Shown here in pieces: positions 6,651 through 15,726 of a DNA stretch of 64,000 nt; within the stretch, counting starts at the first letter, position 1; the number at the start of each line of letters is the position of its first letter. Origin of the DNA: Undibacterium cyanobacteriorum. GTDB lineage: Bacteria > Pseudomonadota > Gammaproteobacteria > Burkholderiales > Burkholderiaceae_D. The notes beneath the pieces were generated by a model. The model searched no databases and was not told the DNA's origin. It saw nothing but the letters and a program-made list of their open reading frames with translations. The translations under genes and the position numbers were made by a program. Where the stretch lies: the NCBI RefSeq assembly GCF_031326225.1, contig NZ_CP133720.1:992001-1056000 (forward strand), in the 5' to 3' direction.

Positions 6651-8393
6651 TCAATAGCCGAGGGCACGACCATCCGGGTTACGTGGATCAGAATAAGCCT
6701 CAATATCGGTACCGTTAAACTTGATCGTTTGGGTGCGCCCCATACTGCGGCCGATCGAGATTCGATGACCTTTTTGCCCCAGAATCTCGAGCGTATCCGC
6801 ACTAAAGCCGCGTTCTAGTCGAATAATGTCGGGTTCCCACTGGTGATGCATGCGCGGTGCAATCGATGCTTCCGCTGCGTTCAGTTTGTGATCTATCGTA
6901 TTCAAAATGACTTGTAGTGTTGTCGTGATGATGCGACTGCCACCTGGGCTACCGGTGATCAAGAATGGCTTACCATCTTTCAATACGATGGTCGGGGTCA
7001 TAGAGCTCAAAGGTCTTTTCTTTGCTTCGACCGCATTCGCATCGCCACCGAGCAAACCGAAGGCATTGGGCACACCGGGTTTAATCGAAAAATCATCCAT
7101 CTCGTTATTGAGTGTAATACCGGTGCCAGTTGCCACGATACCGCTACCAAACAAGAGGTTCAGGGTATATGTCGTCGCGACCAAATTGCCATGTTCATCC
7201 GCCACCGAATAGTGAGTGGTTTGATCGCTCTCGTAAGGAATAGGTTTGCCTGGTTTGATGCTCGATGAAGGAGTCGCTTTGTCGAGGTCGATTTTTTTGA
7301 CTAACTCATCGGCATAGGCACGCGAGGTCAGGCCCTTGATTGGTACCTTGGTGAAATCAGGGTCCCCTAAATACTCGGCGCGATCGGCATAAGCTAACTT
7401 CATAACTTCAGTCATTTGATGCACTGTTTTTGCACTGTTGAGACCTTGTGCGCCCAAGGGATAATGTTCCAGCATATTTAGCATTTGGATGATGTGAACA
7501 CCACCTGAGCTTGGTGGCGGCATGGAAACCACGTCATAGCCGCGATAACTTCCACGTACAGGTTCACGTTCTACAGCACGGTAATTTTTTAAGTCGTCAG
7601 CACGCATCAAACCACCGTTACGTTCCATTTCAGCGACGATTTTTTTGGCAATTTCACCTTCGTAGAATGCTTTCGGTCCTTCTTTGGCGATCAGACGCAA
7701 AGAGTTTGCCAGATCTTTTTGGACCAAAAGTTCGCCCGCTTTTAATGGACGATCACCTTTGAAGAAGATTGCTCGGCTGGACGCCCATTTACCGAGTTGA
7801 TTCTTACTGGCGTTGAGCAAGGTTTCGAGATGAGGTGTGACGACGAAGCCATGTTCGGCGAGTTTGATCGAGGGTTCAATGACATCTTTGAGTTTCATTG
7901 TCCCGTATTTGCGTAGCGCCAGATCGAGTCCCGCGACAGTGCCGGGAACGCCCACTGCGAGATGGCTTGAAGTCGAGCCACCAGGAATAACTTTTCCACT
8001 CGCATCAAGGAACATATCGCGCTTGGCCAGCGCTGGTGCGAGTTCGCGAAAGTCCAGCGCAATGTCTTTACCGGATTTTGCGTCATGAATCAGCATGAAT
8101 CCACCACCGCCAATATTGCCAGCGTTCGGAAGGACAACTGCTAAAGCGAACCCAACTGCCACTGCTGCATCGACCGCATTGCCGCCGCGTTTCAAGATAT
8201 CGAGGCCGACTTGACTCGCCAAACCATGCTCACTGGAGACCACGCCATGCTGAGCGTGGATAGGGGTGACGATGTCATAGCTGGTGTCATATTGAATCTG
8301 CGCGCCAGTGCTTTGCGCTTGGGCGAACACGAGTGATGAACTCAGTTGCAAGGCACTCAATAAGATGATGCTGGTTTTTTTGAATGAAAACAC
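6651..8393 (-). CDS. ggt: Gamma-glutamyltransferase (glutathione hydrolase)
   Basis: A periplasmic enzyme that cleaves the gamma-glutamyl bond of glutathione and related peptides or transfers it to acceptors. I start it at the GTG at 8393, preceded by GAGGGA, which gives 580 residues, the same length as E. coli Ggt, and places a signal peptide (FSFKKTSIILLSALQ... ending in VFAQA) at the very N-terminus; the frame is open further upstream but would bury the signal. The precursor cleaves itself before the catalytic threonine: here Thr392 in the motif TTHYSV, against Thr391 in E. coli. Other landmarks are GGNAVDAAVA near 70-79, NIGGGGFM near 93-100, MPPPSSGGVH near 291-300 and the GSPGGSRI segment near the C-terminus. 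Role: glutathione and gamma-glutamyl peptide scavenging. Confidence 0.95.
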   Translation of the reverse strand: MFSFKKTSIILLSALQLSSSLVFAQAQSTGAQIQYDTSYDIVTPIHAQHGVVSSEHGLASQVGLDILKRGGNAVDAAVAVGFALAVVLPNAGNIGGGGFMLIHDAKSGKDIALDFRELAPALAKRDMFLDASGKVIPGGSTSSHLAVGVPGTVAGLDLALRKYGTMKLKDVIEPSIKLAEHGFVVTPHLETLLNASKNQLGKWASSRAIFFKGDRPLKAGELLVQKDLANSLRLIAKEGPKAFYEGEIAKKIVAEMERNGGLMRADDLKNYRAVEREPVRGSYRGYDVVSMPPPSSGGVHIIQMLNMLEHYPLGAQGLNSAKTVHQMTEVMKLAYADRAEYLGDPDFTKVPIKGLTSRAYADELVKKIDLDKATPSSSIKPGKPIPYESDQTTHYSVADEHGNLVATTYTLNLLFGSGIVATGTGITLNNEMDDFSIKPGVPNAFGLLGGDANAVEAKKRPLSSMTPTIVLKDGKPFLITGSPGGSRIITTTLQVILNTIDHKLNAAEASIAPRMHHQWEPDIIRLERGFSADTLEILGQKGHRISIGRSMGRTQTIKFNGTDIEAYSDPRNPDGRALGY

Positions 8394-8768
8394 GCTATTC
8401 CCTCGCGATGTCGTGGTGATGTTGTGAACGCAGTGTTGGCAGTGCCGAGGTTTGAAGTTCGTTCTGCAAGACTGTATGAAGATGAAGTAAGCAGGATACC
8501 ATTCAGTCAGATCTTGTGCCTGACTCGGGCCTTTGCGATATGTGCTTTGTAATCGTCTTTGTGCTGCACAAACCACAGTTTCTAAGCGATAGTTTTCAAA
8601 GCAGGGTCTCCTCGATTTTGCTCGTCGAGGAAAGTCATATTTGAAATGAATAACTTTGTTATATGTTGGTTTTTGAGCTGCATGAGACTTTTAGTCTTTG
8701 CAGTATTTTGACGCGCCTATAGCTGCGAAGTGGGGTGGAACAGCTCGCTATTGTGAGACATTGAGGCG

Positions 8769-8799
8769 AAAAAAAACCGCAGTCGAAACTGCGGTTTTT
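8769..8799 (-). terminator. Rho-independent terminator of rplY
   Basis: Stem AAAAACCGCAGT/ACTGCGGTTTTT with a CGAA loop, followed on the minus strand by eight T residues, 22 bases after the rplY stop. Confidence 0.9.
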
Positions 8800-8820
8800 C
8801 TAAGCTTAAAAGCGAGTAGC

Positions 8821-9408
8821 TTATTTTGCTTCTGCTTCAGCAGATGCTGCGCCAGCTGGTTTAACAGCGTAAGCGATTGTAGCGTCATCACCGTGTGCAA
8901 CAACTGCCACACCTTTTGGCAATGCCAAGCCAGAAGCGTGGATCGATTGACCAGCTTCCAATTTGGACAAGTCAACTTCGATGAACTCTGGCAAGTCTGC
9001 TGGCAAGCATTCTACGTCCAATTCAACTGCAACATGGCTGATCACAGCGGATGCCAATTTAACAGCTGGAGAAACATCAGCGTTAACAAAGTGCAGAGGC
9101 ACTTTTACGTGGATTTTCTTGTTTGGGTCAACGCGTTGGAAATCAGCGTGCAATACCAAAGCTTTGTAAGCGTGCATTTGGAAGTCACGCAACAATACTT
9201 TTTCAACTTTACCATCAACATCCATATCGAGAATGGAAGAGTGGAATACTTCTTTTTTCAATGCATGGAACAAAGCATTGTGATCCAATGCGATGTTAAC
9301 AGCTGGCTCGTTACCACCGTAGATGATACCTGGTGTTTGACCAGCATTGCGCAGGCGGCGGCTCGCTCCGGTCCCCTGATCTTTACGTGCAAATGCAACT
9401 ACTTTCAT
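8821..9408 (-). CDS. rplY: 50S ribosomal protein L25/general stress protein Ctc
   Basis: A 195-residue L25 of the long (CTC) form, which binds 5S rRNA at the central protuberance of the large subunit. The N-terminal L25 domain (about 1-92) has the family opening [19 protein letters not shown] and the loop [10 protein letters not shown]. The C-terminal beta domain (about 97-180) includes [10 protein letters not shown] and [18 protein letters not shown]. The tail is rich in Ala and Glu. It follows prs on the same strand in the usual betaproteobacterial order, 118 bases apart, with two stem-loops between. Its own terminator lies just downstream. Confidence 0.96.
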   Translation of the reverse strand: MKVVAFARKDQGTGASRRLRNAGQTPGIIYGGNEPAVNIALDHNALFHALKKEVFHSSILDMDVDGKVEKVLLRDFQMHAYKALVLHADFQRVDPNKKIHVKVPLHFVNADVSPAVKLASAVISHVAVELDVECLPADLPEFIEVDLSKLEAGQSIHASGLALPKGVAVVAHGDDATIAYAVKPAGAASAEAEAK

Positions 9409-9461
9409 TTTAATACTCCAAAATAAACAAGCTGATGAATAGTTTCAAGCAACTTGCGTTG

Positions 9462-9483
9462 GCTCTCCCGCGACCAGGAGAGC
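9462..9483 (-). other. Stem-loop in the rplY leader
   Basis: GCTCTCC and GGAGAGC pair around an 8-base loop, in the untranslated leader of rplY and just after the prs terminator hairpin. It may stabilise or regulate the message; there is no T run. Confidence 0.35.
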
Positions 9484-9485
9484 AG

Positions 9486-9512
9486 AAAAAGTGCAAACAC
9501 GGATGTTTGCAC
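9486..9512 (-). terminator. Terminator or attenuator between prs and rplY
   Basis: GTGCAAACA and TGTTTGCAC form a 9-bp stem with a CGGA loop, followed on the minus strand by TTTTT. It lies 15 bases after the prs stop, so prs message should mostly end here, with rplY needing read-through or its own promoter. Confidence 0.7.
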
Positions 9513-9526
9513 CACAAAACTTAAGC

Positions 9527-10483
9527 TTATTCCGAGAACAAAGAAATCACCGATTCACCTTTGGTGATACGGCGGAATGTTTCGGCCAACAAACTATCGC
9601 ATGACAATTGGCGAATCTTGCTGCAAGCTTGCGCTGCTGGTGTCAATGGAATGGTGTCGGTAACGACCAATTCATCGAGTGGCGAGCTATTGATACGATC
9701 AATTGCTGGGCCAGACAACACAGGATGTGTACAGTACGCCAATACTTTCTTAGCGCCACGCTCTTTCAACACTTCTGCGGCTTTCGTCAAGGTACCTGCT
9801 GTATCCACCATGTCATCCATAATGACGCAGTTACGGCCTTCAACTTCACCGATGATATTCATGACTTCGGAGACATTCGCTTTTGGACGGCGTTTATCGA
9901 TAATCGCCAAATCGCAACCCAAACGTTTTGCTAAAGCACGGGCGCGAACAACGCCACCAACGTCAGGCGAAACCACCAACAAGTCTTCATAATTTTTCGC
10001 TGTTAAGTCGCCCAACAAAATTGGGGAAGCGTAAATATTGTCGACCGGAATATCAAAGAAACCTTGGATTTGATCTGCATGTAAATCCATAATCAAAACG
10101 CGATCAACGCCTGCTTCTTCCAACATGTTAGCGACGACCTTAGCGGAGATAGCAACACGAGCAGAGCGTGGGCGACGATCTTGACGCGCGTAACCGAAAT
10201 ACGGGATCGCTGCGGTGATACGTCCAGCTGAGGCGCGCTTCAAAGCGTCAACCATCAACATAATTTCCATCAGGTTGTCATTCGTCGGTGCGCACGTTGA
10301 TTGCAACACGAACACATCTTTACCGCGCACGTTTTCGTTGATTTCAACAGCCACTTCGCCGTCAGAAAATTTAGAAACGTCTGCCTTACCGAGTTGAATG
10401 CCAAGTTGTTTCGCAACGCCTGCAGCCAAAGCAGGATTAGCATTACCAGTAAAGACCATCATGTTATTGAGCGCGTGTGCCAT
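9527..10483 (-). CDS. prs: Ribose-phosphate diphosphokinase (PRPP synthetase)
   Basis: A cytoplasmic enzyme that transfers pyrophosphate from ATP to ribose 5-phosphate, giving PRPP for purine, pyrimidine, histidine, tryptophan and NAD synthesis. It has 318 residues, the standard class I length. Motifs: [16 protein letters not shown] near the N-terminus, the catalytic flexible loop [10 protein letters not shown], the metal/ATP site around [13 protein letters not shown], and the PRPP-binding loop [12 protein letters not shown]. It lies directly downstream of the tRNA-Gln gene in the conserved ispE-tRNA-prs-rplY order. Confidence 0.97.
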   Translation of the reverse strand: MAHALNNMMVFTGNANPALAAGVAKQLGIQLGKADVSKFSDGEVAVEINENVRGKDVFVLQSTCAPTNDNLMEIMLMVDALKRASAGRITAAIPYFGYARQDRRPRSARVAISAKVVANMLEEAGVDRVLIMDLHADQIQGFFDIPVDNIYASPILLGDLTAKNYEDLLVVSPDVGGVVRARALAKRLGCDLAIIDKRRPKANVSEVMNIIGEVEGRNCVIMDDMVDTAGTLTKAAEVLKERGAKKVLAYCTHPVLSGPAIDRINSSPLDELVVTDTIPLTPAAQACSKIRQLSCDSLLAETFRRITKGESVISLFSE

Positions 10484-10591
10484 GAGATCACCTAAGAGAA
10501 CTGAAAGGAATGAATAAATTCATTTTCAGAGCGCTTGATCAGTATCAAGATTTAAATTCTTGTTGTAATGATTACTGAAAATGCAGCCGTA

Positions 10592-10632
10592 AAAACCGAA
10601 AAGCCGCCGCATCATGTTGTATGCGGCGGCTT
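10592..10632 (-). terminator. Terminator of the tRNA-Gln transcript
   Basis: The 12-bp stem AAGCCGCCGCAT/ATGCGGCGGCTT with a 7-base loop is followed on the minus strand by TTTTCGGTTTTT. It sits 8 bases after the tRNA CCA end and before prs. Confidence 0.8.
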
Positions 10633-10640
10633 GTATTCAA

Positions 10641-10717
10641 TGGCAGGGGAAAAAGGATTCGAACCTTTGCATGCCGGAATCAAAATCCGGTGCCTTAACC
10701 AGCTTGGCGATTCCCCT
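10641..10717 (-). tRNA. tRNA-Gln (anticodon TTG)
   Basis: A 77-base cloverleaf on the minus strand with encoded CCA. The acceptor stem is AGGGGAA/TTCCCCT with discriminator G. The D arm is GCC...GGC. The anticodon stem CCGGA/TCCGG holds the loop TTTTGAT with anticodon TTG. The T arm is AAAGG/CCTTT around TTCGAAT. It lies between ispE and prs, as in many betaproteobacteria. Confidence 0.96.
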
Positions 10718-10820
10718 ACACAACCGTTTATCAATTGCTATTCGATAATTGGCGATACATCATTTTATCGCTCTCATCTCATTTTCACCAGCTTATCTTA
10801 CGCTAGCAATCGATCAAATT

Positions 10821-11732
10821 TTAGTTTTGCAACCATGACTTCATGGGATGCTGCTGCAGTGCCTTTGCGACCCAAGCTTTCCAGTGTTTTGGTACTTGTG
10901 TGCAAACTTCGTTTGCTTGTTTCTCGGTTTCAAAACCGCAGAACACACAGGAACCAGAACCCGTCATCTTGGCACTTGCTAATCGCAGATTTCCAGACTC
11001 TTGCTGGAATTGACTTAACCAGTCTATCGCTTCTTTGATTTCGCTGTGCAAAGTACAAGCAACGGCTTGCATATCGTTTTTCCAAGCGACTGTTGTCGCA
11101 TCAGGAAAGTCCGTTATTCTGACGGCTTTCGTATCCCTTGTCAACTCTTTCGCTGAAAAAATCGAGGGGGTGGGGACATTAACTCCCGGTTCAATGACAA
11201 GAAAATATTGTTCCGGTGTCTGAACCTCTTGCAGTTGTTCGCCAATACCTTCGACAAAAGCATTGCTGCCGAAGATGAAAAATGGCACGTCAGCGCCCAG
11301 TTGTAAGCCGAGCTGCATCAGTTCGGTGGTGGAAAGCTGGCAATTCCACAGATGATTTAATGCCAGTAAGGTCGTCGCTGCATCGGATGAGCCGCCGCCG
11401 ACACCGCCACCCATCGGCAAATTTTTATGCAAGGTGATGGTGGCGCCGTAGCTTGACTGGCTATGCTTTTGTAGAAGTTGGGCAGCGCGCACCACCAGAT
11501 CCAGTTCGGCTGGAACGCCTGCGACCTGATTGGCTCTTTCAATGATGCCATCGCTTCGAACTGTAAAGTCGAGATAATCGCATCGATCAATCAGTTGAAA
11601 GACGCTTTGTAGCAAGTGATAGCCATCAGCGCGGCGACCAATGATGTGTAGAAATAAATTGAGCTTGGCAGGCGCAGGGCAATTCTTAAGTTCGCGGGGC
11701 ATTGCTATTGTTTGTTGGATGGTATGTTGCAT
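10821..11732 (-). CDS. ispE: 4-(cytidine 5'-diphospho)-2-C-methyl-D-erythritol kinase
   Basis: A cytoplasmic GHMP-family kinase of the MEP pathway; it phosphorylates CDP-methylerythritol on the way to isopentenyl diphosphate, and so supplies quinone and cell-wall lipid carriers. Up to 303 residues: N-terminal substrate motif PAPAKLNLFLHIIGRRADGYH, glycine-rich ATP loop LPMGGGVGGGSSDAATTL, and C-terminal GHMP motif KMTGSGSCVFCGF. The start is either the ATG at 11732 (MQHTIQQ) or the internal one ten codons later (MPRELKN), which sits nearer the conserved domain. It lies between lolB and tRNA-Gln. Confidence 0.95.
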   Translation of the reverse strand: MQHTIQQTIAMPRELKNCPAPAKLNLFLHIIGRRADGYHLLQSVFQLIDRCDYLDFTVRSDGIIERANQVAGVPAELDLVVRAAQLLQKHSQSSYGATITLHKNLPMGGGVGGGSSDAATTLLALNHLWNCQLSTTELMQLGLQLGADVPFFIFGSNAFVEGIGEQLQEVQTPEQYFLVIEPGVNVPTPSIFSAKELTRDTKAVRITDFPDATTVAWKNDMQAVACTLHSEIKEAIDWLSQFQQESGNLRLASAKMTGSGSCVFCGFETEKQANEVCTQVPKHWKAWVAKALQQHPMKSWLQN

Positions 11733-11760
11733 CGACAGTCTCAGCTAGGCTTGCACAGTT

Positions 11761-12435
11761 TTAAGGCGTGCTCGGCACGCCGACGGGCGCAGTGTTGGAG
11801 TTTTGATCGGCGTTCCATTCGAGGATGGCGATTCGTATTTTGAGCTCACCTAGTTCTTCAGTACGACGATAGAGGTTGATCAACTTTGGGTGTACTTGCT
11901 GCTGATCTTCTTGCCAGGTGGTGAAATCGATTTGCCAACCTTGACTCATGAGGCGCTGGTAATCCTTAGTTGGCACAGCTAGCTTTTGACCATTGGTTTG
12001 GCGATCGAAGCCTTGTAACCAATCTTTCAATCCCGCCACAGGAAGCGACCAGCCGAGTGATTCTGTAAGTAATTGTTCGACGTCTTGCGCATAACGAGTT
12101 TCTTGTTTGGCCTGCTGTAAGCTCGCGCCTTGTGGGGTTTCGCGAATGATGGCGATGGTCTGTCCAAGGGGAGAATTGAGGCTGATGGTCAGCTCTTTCG
12201 ACAATTGTTGCCAGTCAAAGTTACCACTTAAAGTCTCGGTTTTTTCATTCTGTTGATATTGAATCGAAATCTTGCCAGAGAGTGTAATTTGCTCCTGGTA
12301 TTGGCGAGTTCGACTCATTTGCTCATGCGATAGTTTCGGCGCGTTAGCGCAAGAAACAAGACTGCCACTGATACTGAGTGCGAGGCAGCACAGCAGAATG
12401 GTTTTGGTGTAGGCGTAGCAAGGATTCATGCGCAT
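11761..12435 (-). CDS. lolB: Outer-membrane lipoprotein receptor LolB
   Basis: LolB takes lipoproteins from the periplasmic carrier LolA and inserts them into the outer membrane. I start at the ATG at 12435 (alternative 12429), which puts a lipoprotein signal near the N-terminus with the lipobox LVSC; the frame is open to 12498. The mature part shows the family's half-barrel strands, for example ITLSGKISIQY, LSGNFDWQQ, LTISLNSPLGQTIA and the C-terminal GWQIDFTTW. Length is 224 residues against 207 in E. coli; the extra is a polar tail ending in PVGVPSTP. It follows the TPR protein and precedes ispE, and the three are probably co-transcribed. Confidence 0.92.
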   Translation of the reverse strand: MRMNPCYAYTKTILLCCLALSISGSLVSCANAPKLSHEQMSRTRQYQEQITLSGKISIQYQQNEKTETLSGNFDWQQLSKELTISLNSPLGQTIAIIRETPQGASLQQAKQETRYAQDVEQLLTESLGWSLPVAGLKDWLQGFDRQTNGQKLAVPTKDYQRLMSQGWQIDFTTWQEDQQQVHPKLINLYRRTEELGELKIRIAILEWNADQNSNTAPVGVPSTP

Positions 12436-12592
12436 GGCGATGCTCGGTGAAAATGAAGTCGCGACATCGTGCAACTGAAGGCTCCGTTTGTCAATCATGA
12501 ATGACGAAGTGGCGCCTATCAGAACTGAAAGTACTTCAAACGCATATTAGATTTGCGTTGACCTCCGGTTTTTCGGACTTGCGTAATACTCC

Positions 12593-14590
12593 TCAAGGTA
12601 GGGAAATACCTAAACGTTCAAGGGTGCTCTTGAGTAACTCATTATCCGGATCTTTTTTCTGTGCCGAAGCTAAGAGTTTTTTTGCTTCAGATAATTTCGT
12701 TTGAGCCCACAGCACTTCAGCTAGATGAATTTCAATTTCCGGATCAGGTCGCAGTTGATAGCAGCGACGCAAGACTTGTTCCGCCTCTTCGAACTGAGAC
12801 TGACGAAATCTGAGCCAGGCAAAGCTATCGAGGATGTAGGGGTCTTCTGGCGCTAACTCGAGCGCCCGTTTTAATAATTGTTCTGCATCGTTCAGCTGAA
12901 CATTGCGATCCACGTAAGAATAGCCTAGCGCATTGTAGGCAAACGGATTGTTGGGATTCACCGCAATCAGTTGCTTGAGTGCCGCTTCCATCTCATCATA
13001 GCGTTTAAAGCTATCTGCCAGCATGGCGTAGTCGTATAGTAGATCAGGATGGCGTGGATAGTTGGCGAGTGCCGCTTCCAACAGAACAAAAGCTTCGGTT
13101 TTTTGTCCTGCCGCTTTCATCACTTGGGCTTCGGTTTGTAATAGGAGCGCTTCCTCGGCCTCGTTATTGAACTTGAGGCTTTGTAAGAACTGCCGTGCTT
13201 CGCCAAATCGTTGGTCACTCGCCATCAACAGCGCTCGACGTGTTTGTACGTTAAACCAAGTCTCACTCTTGTCTTGTGTATTTTCGACTTTGGATAACCA
13301 TTGGTCAGCTCGTTTCAGATCTTTCTTTTGTAACTCTGCTTGAGCTAAATTCAGATAAGCATTGTTCTTATCTTCGTCGCTATCGGCTTCATTTAGATAA
13401 CGTTGGAAATACACAATCGCCGAGTCGCTCCTTTGCAGCTCTAATTCGATTGATCCCAAGGCCAAAAGAAGTCGGGATGTGGGCCTCTTGGCTGCTGAAA
13501 ATTTGTTCAAGAGTTGCGCAAATTCGTCGCGTGCGCTTTGCAATTGGCGCATCTCAACCAGCATGCTAGCGTAGGCTAAATGCACTTCGAAGGCTTTCGG
13601 ATATTTACGGATAAAATCCTTGGCCAGCTTCAAGGCTTCATCTTTCTCGGACGCTTGCGCCAGCGTCAACAGCGCCAGTTCAGAATCCGCTTGTAGTGTC
13701 AGAGCTTGACGCGCTTCATGTATCGCGCGTGTTTTATCGCCTTGAGTCGTGGCGCCACGTGCAAGCATAATATGCGTATCAACGCTGGCGGGAGTGCTGC
13801 CAACGATACGCTCGAGGCTCGCGAATGCACGTTTTTTATCCTGCATCCGAGCCAATAAACTTTGGGCTTGATAAAGAGTAGGGGCGAGCTCGTCAGGCTT
13901 CACCTTGGTCAGTTGATCGATGAAGAAGGATTCGACTTCTTCATAGTCGGATTTGACAACCATGAGGCTCAAAAAGTACTGACCCGCTTCAAAGGATTCT
14001 GGGCTAATCGAGCGCCATAATTGCACCGCTTCGAGTGCTTCATTGAGTTGCTGCGCACTCATGGCGACGTCGGTGGCTTTCTTGGCGATACGCGGATCCC
14101 TAGTTTCCTTGGCGACGCTCATCAAGGTGACATACGCGCTTCCCGTTTCACCACGCTGAAGTGCAACATCTGAACTCAAGAGTTTAAACATCAGTTCTTT
14201 ACTGAGCTCTACCTTCGGTAAGTCTTCTTCCTTGACTTTGTTACTGGAAGATTTTCCTTTGGCATTCTTGAAGATGGGGGGCGCATCAGCTTCTTGAGCC
14301 TTGGCCGGAAGATATGTCAATGCCCCCATCAGCCCAGTGATACCGATGGCAAATCGCGCCACAATAGGGAATAAAGTGTGAGAAGTGGTGGTGCGAACAC
14401 AGTTGGAGTGCTCGGAAGGCGTTACTAGGAGATATCTGGCATCCAAGCTTTTGCGGAGAATGGATTTGTTTTCGACACTTGTCTGACCGATCGTCGGGGC
14501 AAGGTCCGCGTTTTTTGAGCTTGTCGCTACAATAGTGGACTTGTAACTCAAGTAGTTGTGCAAGAATTGATGCAAGAATTTCAAAAACAT
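12593..14590 (-). CDS. TPR-repeat protein upstream of lolB
   Basis: A 665-residue protein made largely of tetratricopeptide repeats from about residue 130 to the end. The clearest C-terminal repeat has NPFAYNALGYSYVDR, the next PYILDSFAWLRFRQSQFEEAEQVL. An N-terminal hydrophobic segment (about 74-96, ending in AKAQ) looks like a signal or membrane anchor, preceded by some 70 polar residues, which is unusual. The ATG at 14590 has AGAGAG just upstream, so the long N-terminus may be real. The TPR array is expected to face the periplasm, as a scaffold. The family sits before lolB in many betaproteobacteria, suggesting a role in envelope biogenesis, but no function is established that I know of. 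Confidence 0.8.
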   Translation of the reverse strand: MFLKFLHQFLHNYLSYKSTIVATSSKNADLAPTIGQTSVENKSILRKSLDARYLLVTPSEHSNCVRTTTSHTLFPIVARFAIGITGLMGALTYLPAKAQEADAPPIFKNAKGKSSSNKVKEEDLPKVELSKELMFKLLSSDVALQRGETGSAYVTLMSVAKETRDPRIAKKATDVAMSAQQLNEALEAVQLWRSISPESFEAGQYFLSLMVVKSDYEEVESFFIDQLTKVKPDELAPTLYQAQSLLARMQDKKRAFASLERIVGSTPASVDTHIMLARGATTQGDKTRAIHEARQALTLQADSELALLTLAQASEKDEALKLAKDFIRKYPKAFEVHLAYASMLVEMRQLQSARDEFAQLLNKFSAAKRPTSRLLLALGSIELELQRSDSAIVYFQRYLNEADSDEDKNNAYLNLAQAELQKKDLKRADQWLSKVENTQDKSETWFNVQTRRALLMASDQRFGEARQFLQSLKFNNEAEEALLLQTEAQVMKAAGQKTEAFVLLEAALANYPRHPDLLYDYAMLADSFKRYDEMEAALKQLIAVNPNNPFAYNALGYSYVDRNVQLNDAEQLLKRALELAPEDPYILDSFAWLRFRQSQFEEAEQVLRRCYQLRPDPEIEIHLAEVLWAQTKLSEAKKLLASAQKKDPDNELLKSTLERLGISLP

Positions 14591-14769
14591 ATCTCTCTTT
14601 AAACGAACAGTGTGAGCGATTTTACGCGCAAATTTGTCGAGCGGGGCAGTCTTACAAGTTTTTACAAGTTGCGGCTCTGTGTGAGATAGGTAAGTTGTTT
14701 AAAGATTGTGAGCTTCAGCAGCGGTTGAGTTGGTAGATGAATTAGAGCTTGAATGAGGAGTCCATTGGA

Positions 14770-15591
14770 ATGCCAGAATTGCCAGAGGTTGAAGTGACCC
14801 GTTTGGGGGTGACGCCTCACATTGAGGGGCAAGCGGTTCAACAAGTTGTGATGCGTAGAGATGGTCTGCGTTGGCCTTTCCCAGCCCATCTTGCAAGAAC
14901 GTTGAAAGGGCAAGTCATACGTCGCACTGGTCGACGTGGCAAATATTTGCTACTCCATTTTGATCATGGTTGTTTGATTATTCACTTGGGAATGACGGGG
15001 AACCTACGGATCATGCCGCTGAACACGCCCCCACAAAAGCACGATCATTTTGATTTAATTTTGTCGACGTGTTTGATGCGTTTGACGGATCCTCGGCGTT
15101 TCGGCGCGGTGCTTTGGCATGCAGAAGAAGACGGTGAGCTTGAACTTCACCCTTTGTTGCGCAAGCTTGGGGTGGAGCCGCTCGAAGCAGATTTTACCGG
15201 ACAGCTGATGTTCGAACAGACGCGCAATCGGGGTGCCGCCATTAAACAGGTTTTATTGTCTGGCGAGATTGTCGTGGGAGTTGGCAATATTTATTGTTCT
15301 GAGAGTTTGTTTCGGGCAGGTATTAGTCCCAAAACGGCAGCGAATCGTATCAGTCTGAAGCGATATCAAAGCTTGGAATTATCAATTCGTCAAGTGATGA
15401 GGGAGGCGATTGCCCATGGAGGGAGTACTCTGAAGGATTTTGTCGGCGCAGATGGTAAGACCGGTTATTTCCAGCAAAGCTATTTTGTTTATGATCGAGC
15501 CGGAGAGGCTTGCCGTGTTTGTCAAGGAACAATAAGACACATAGTTCAAGGGCAGCGTAGCAGCTTTTATTGTGTGAATTGTCAAAAATAG
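14770..15591 (+). CDS. mutM: Formamidopyrimidine-DNA glycosylase (Fpg)
   Basis: This enzyme removes 8-oxoguanine and formamidopyrimidines from DNA and cleaves the abasic site. The start must be the ATG at 14770 because the mature N-terminal proline (MPELPEVE) is the catalytic nucleophile; it is preceded by GAGGAG. A TTG seven codons upstream is in frame but would hide Pro2. It has 273 residues. Visible are the helix-two-turn-helix region VGVGNIYCSESLFRAGI and the C-terminal zinc finger C-x2-C...C-x2-C (CRVC, then CVNC). With mutY 3.4 kb downstream it forms the GO repair system. Confidence 0.96.
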   Translation: MPELPEVEVTRLGVTPHIEGQAVQQVVMRRDGLRWPFPAHLARTLKGQVIRRTGRRGKYLLLHFDHGCLIIHLGMTGNLRIMPLNTPPQKHDHFDLILSTCLMRLTDPRRFGAVLWHAEEDGELELHPLLRKLGVEPLEADFTGQLMFEQTRNRGAAIKQVLLSGEIVVGVGNIYCSESLFRAGISPKTAANRISLKRYQSLELSIRQVMREAIAHGGSTLKDFVGADGKTGYFQQSYFVYDRAGEACRVCQGTIRHIVQGQRSSFYCVNCQK

Positions 15592-15726
15592 GCCAGAATG
15601 GCGTATTGTTGAGCGTAAGTGTATTCGCCACGTGTTCTTCATCGTCAAGCCCAGAAAGGGCACAGACGCTTTGAGATCAAATGGAACTGAGGCAATACAA
15701 GCAATCAGAAGAATAATGAGGAAACT

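Noticed and set aside
8698..9426. 242-codon open frame opposite rplY
   Set aside because: Covers the rplY terminator and the whole of rplY on the other strand; Phe/Cys-rich with no family resemblance.
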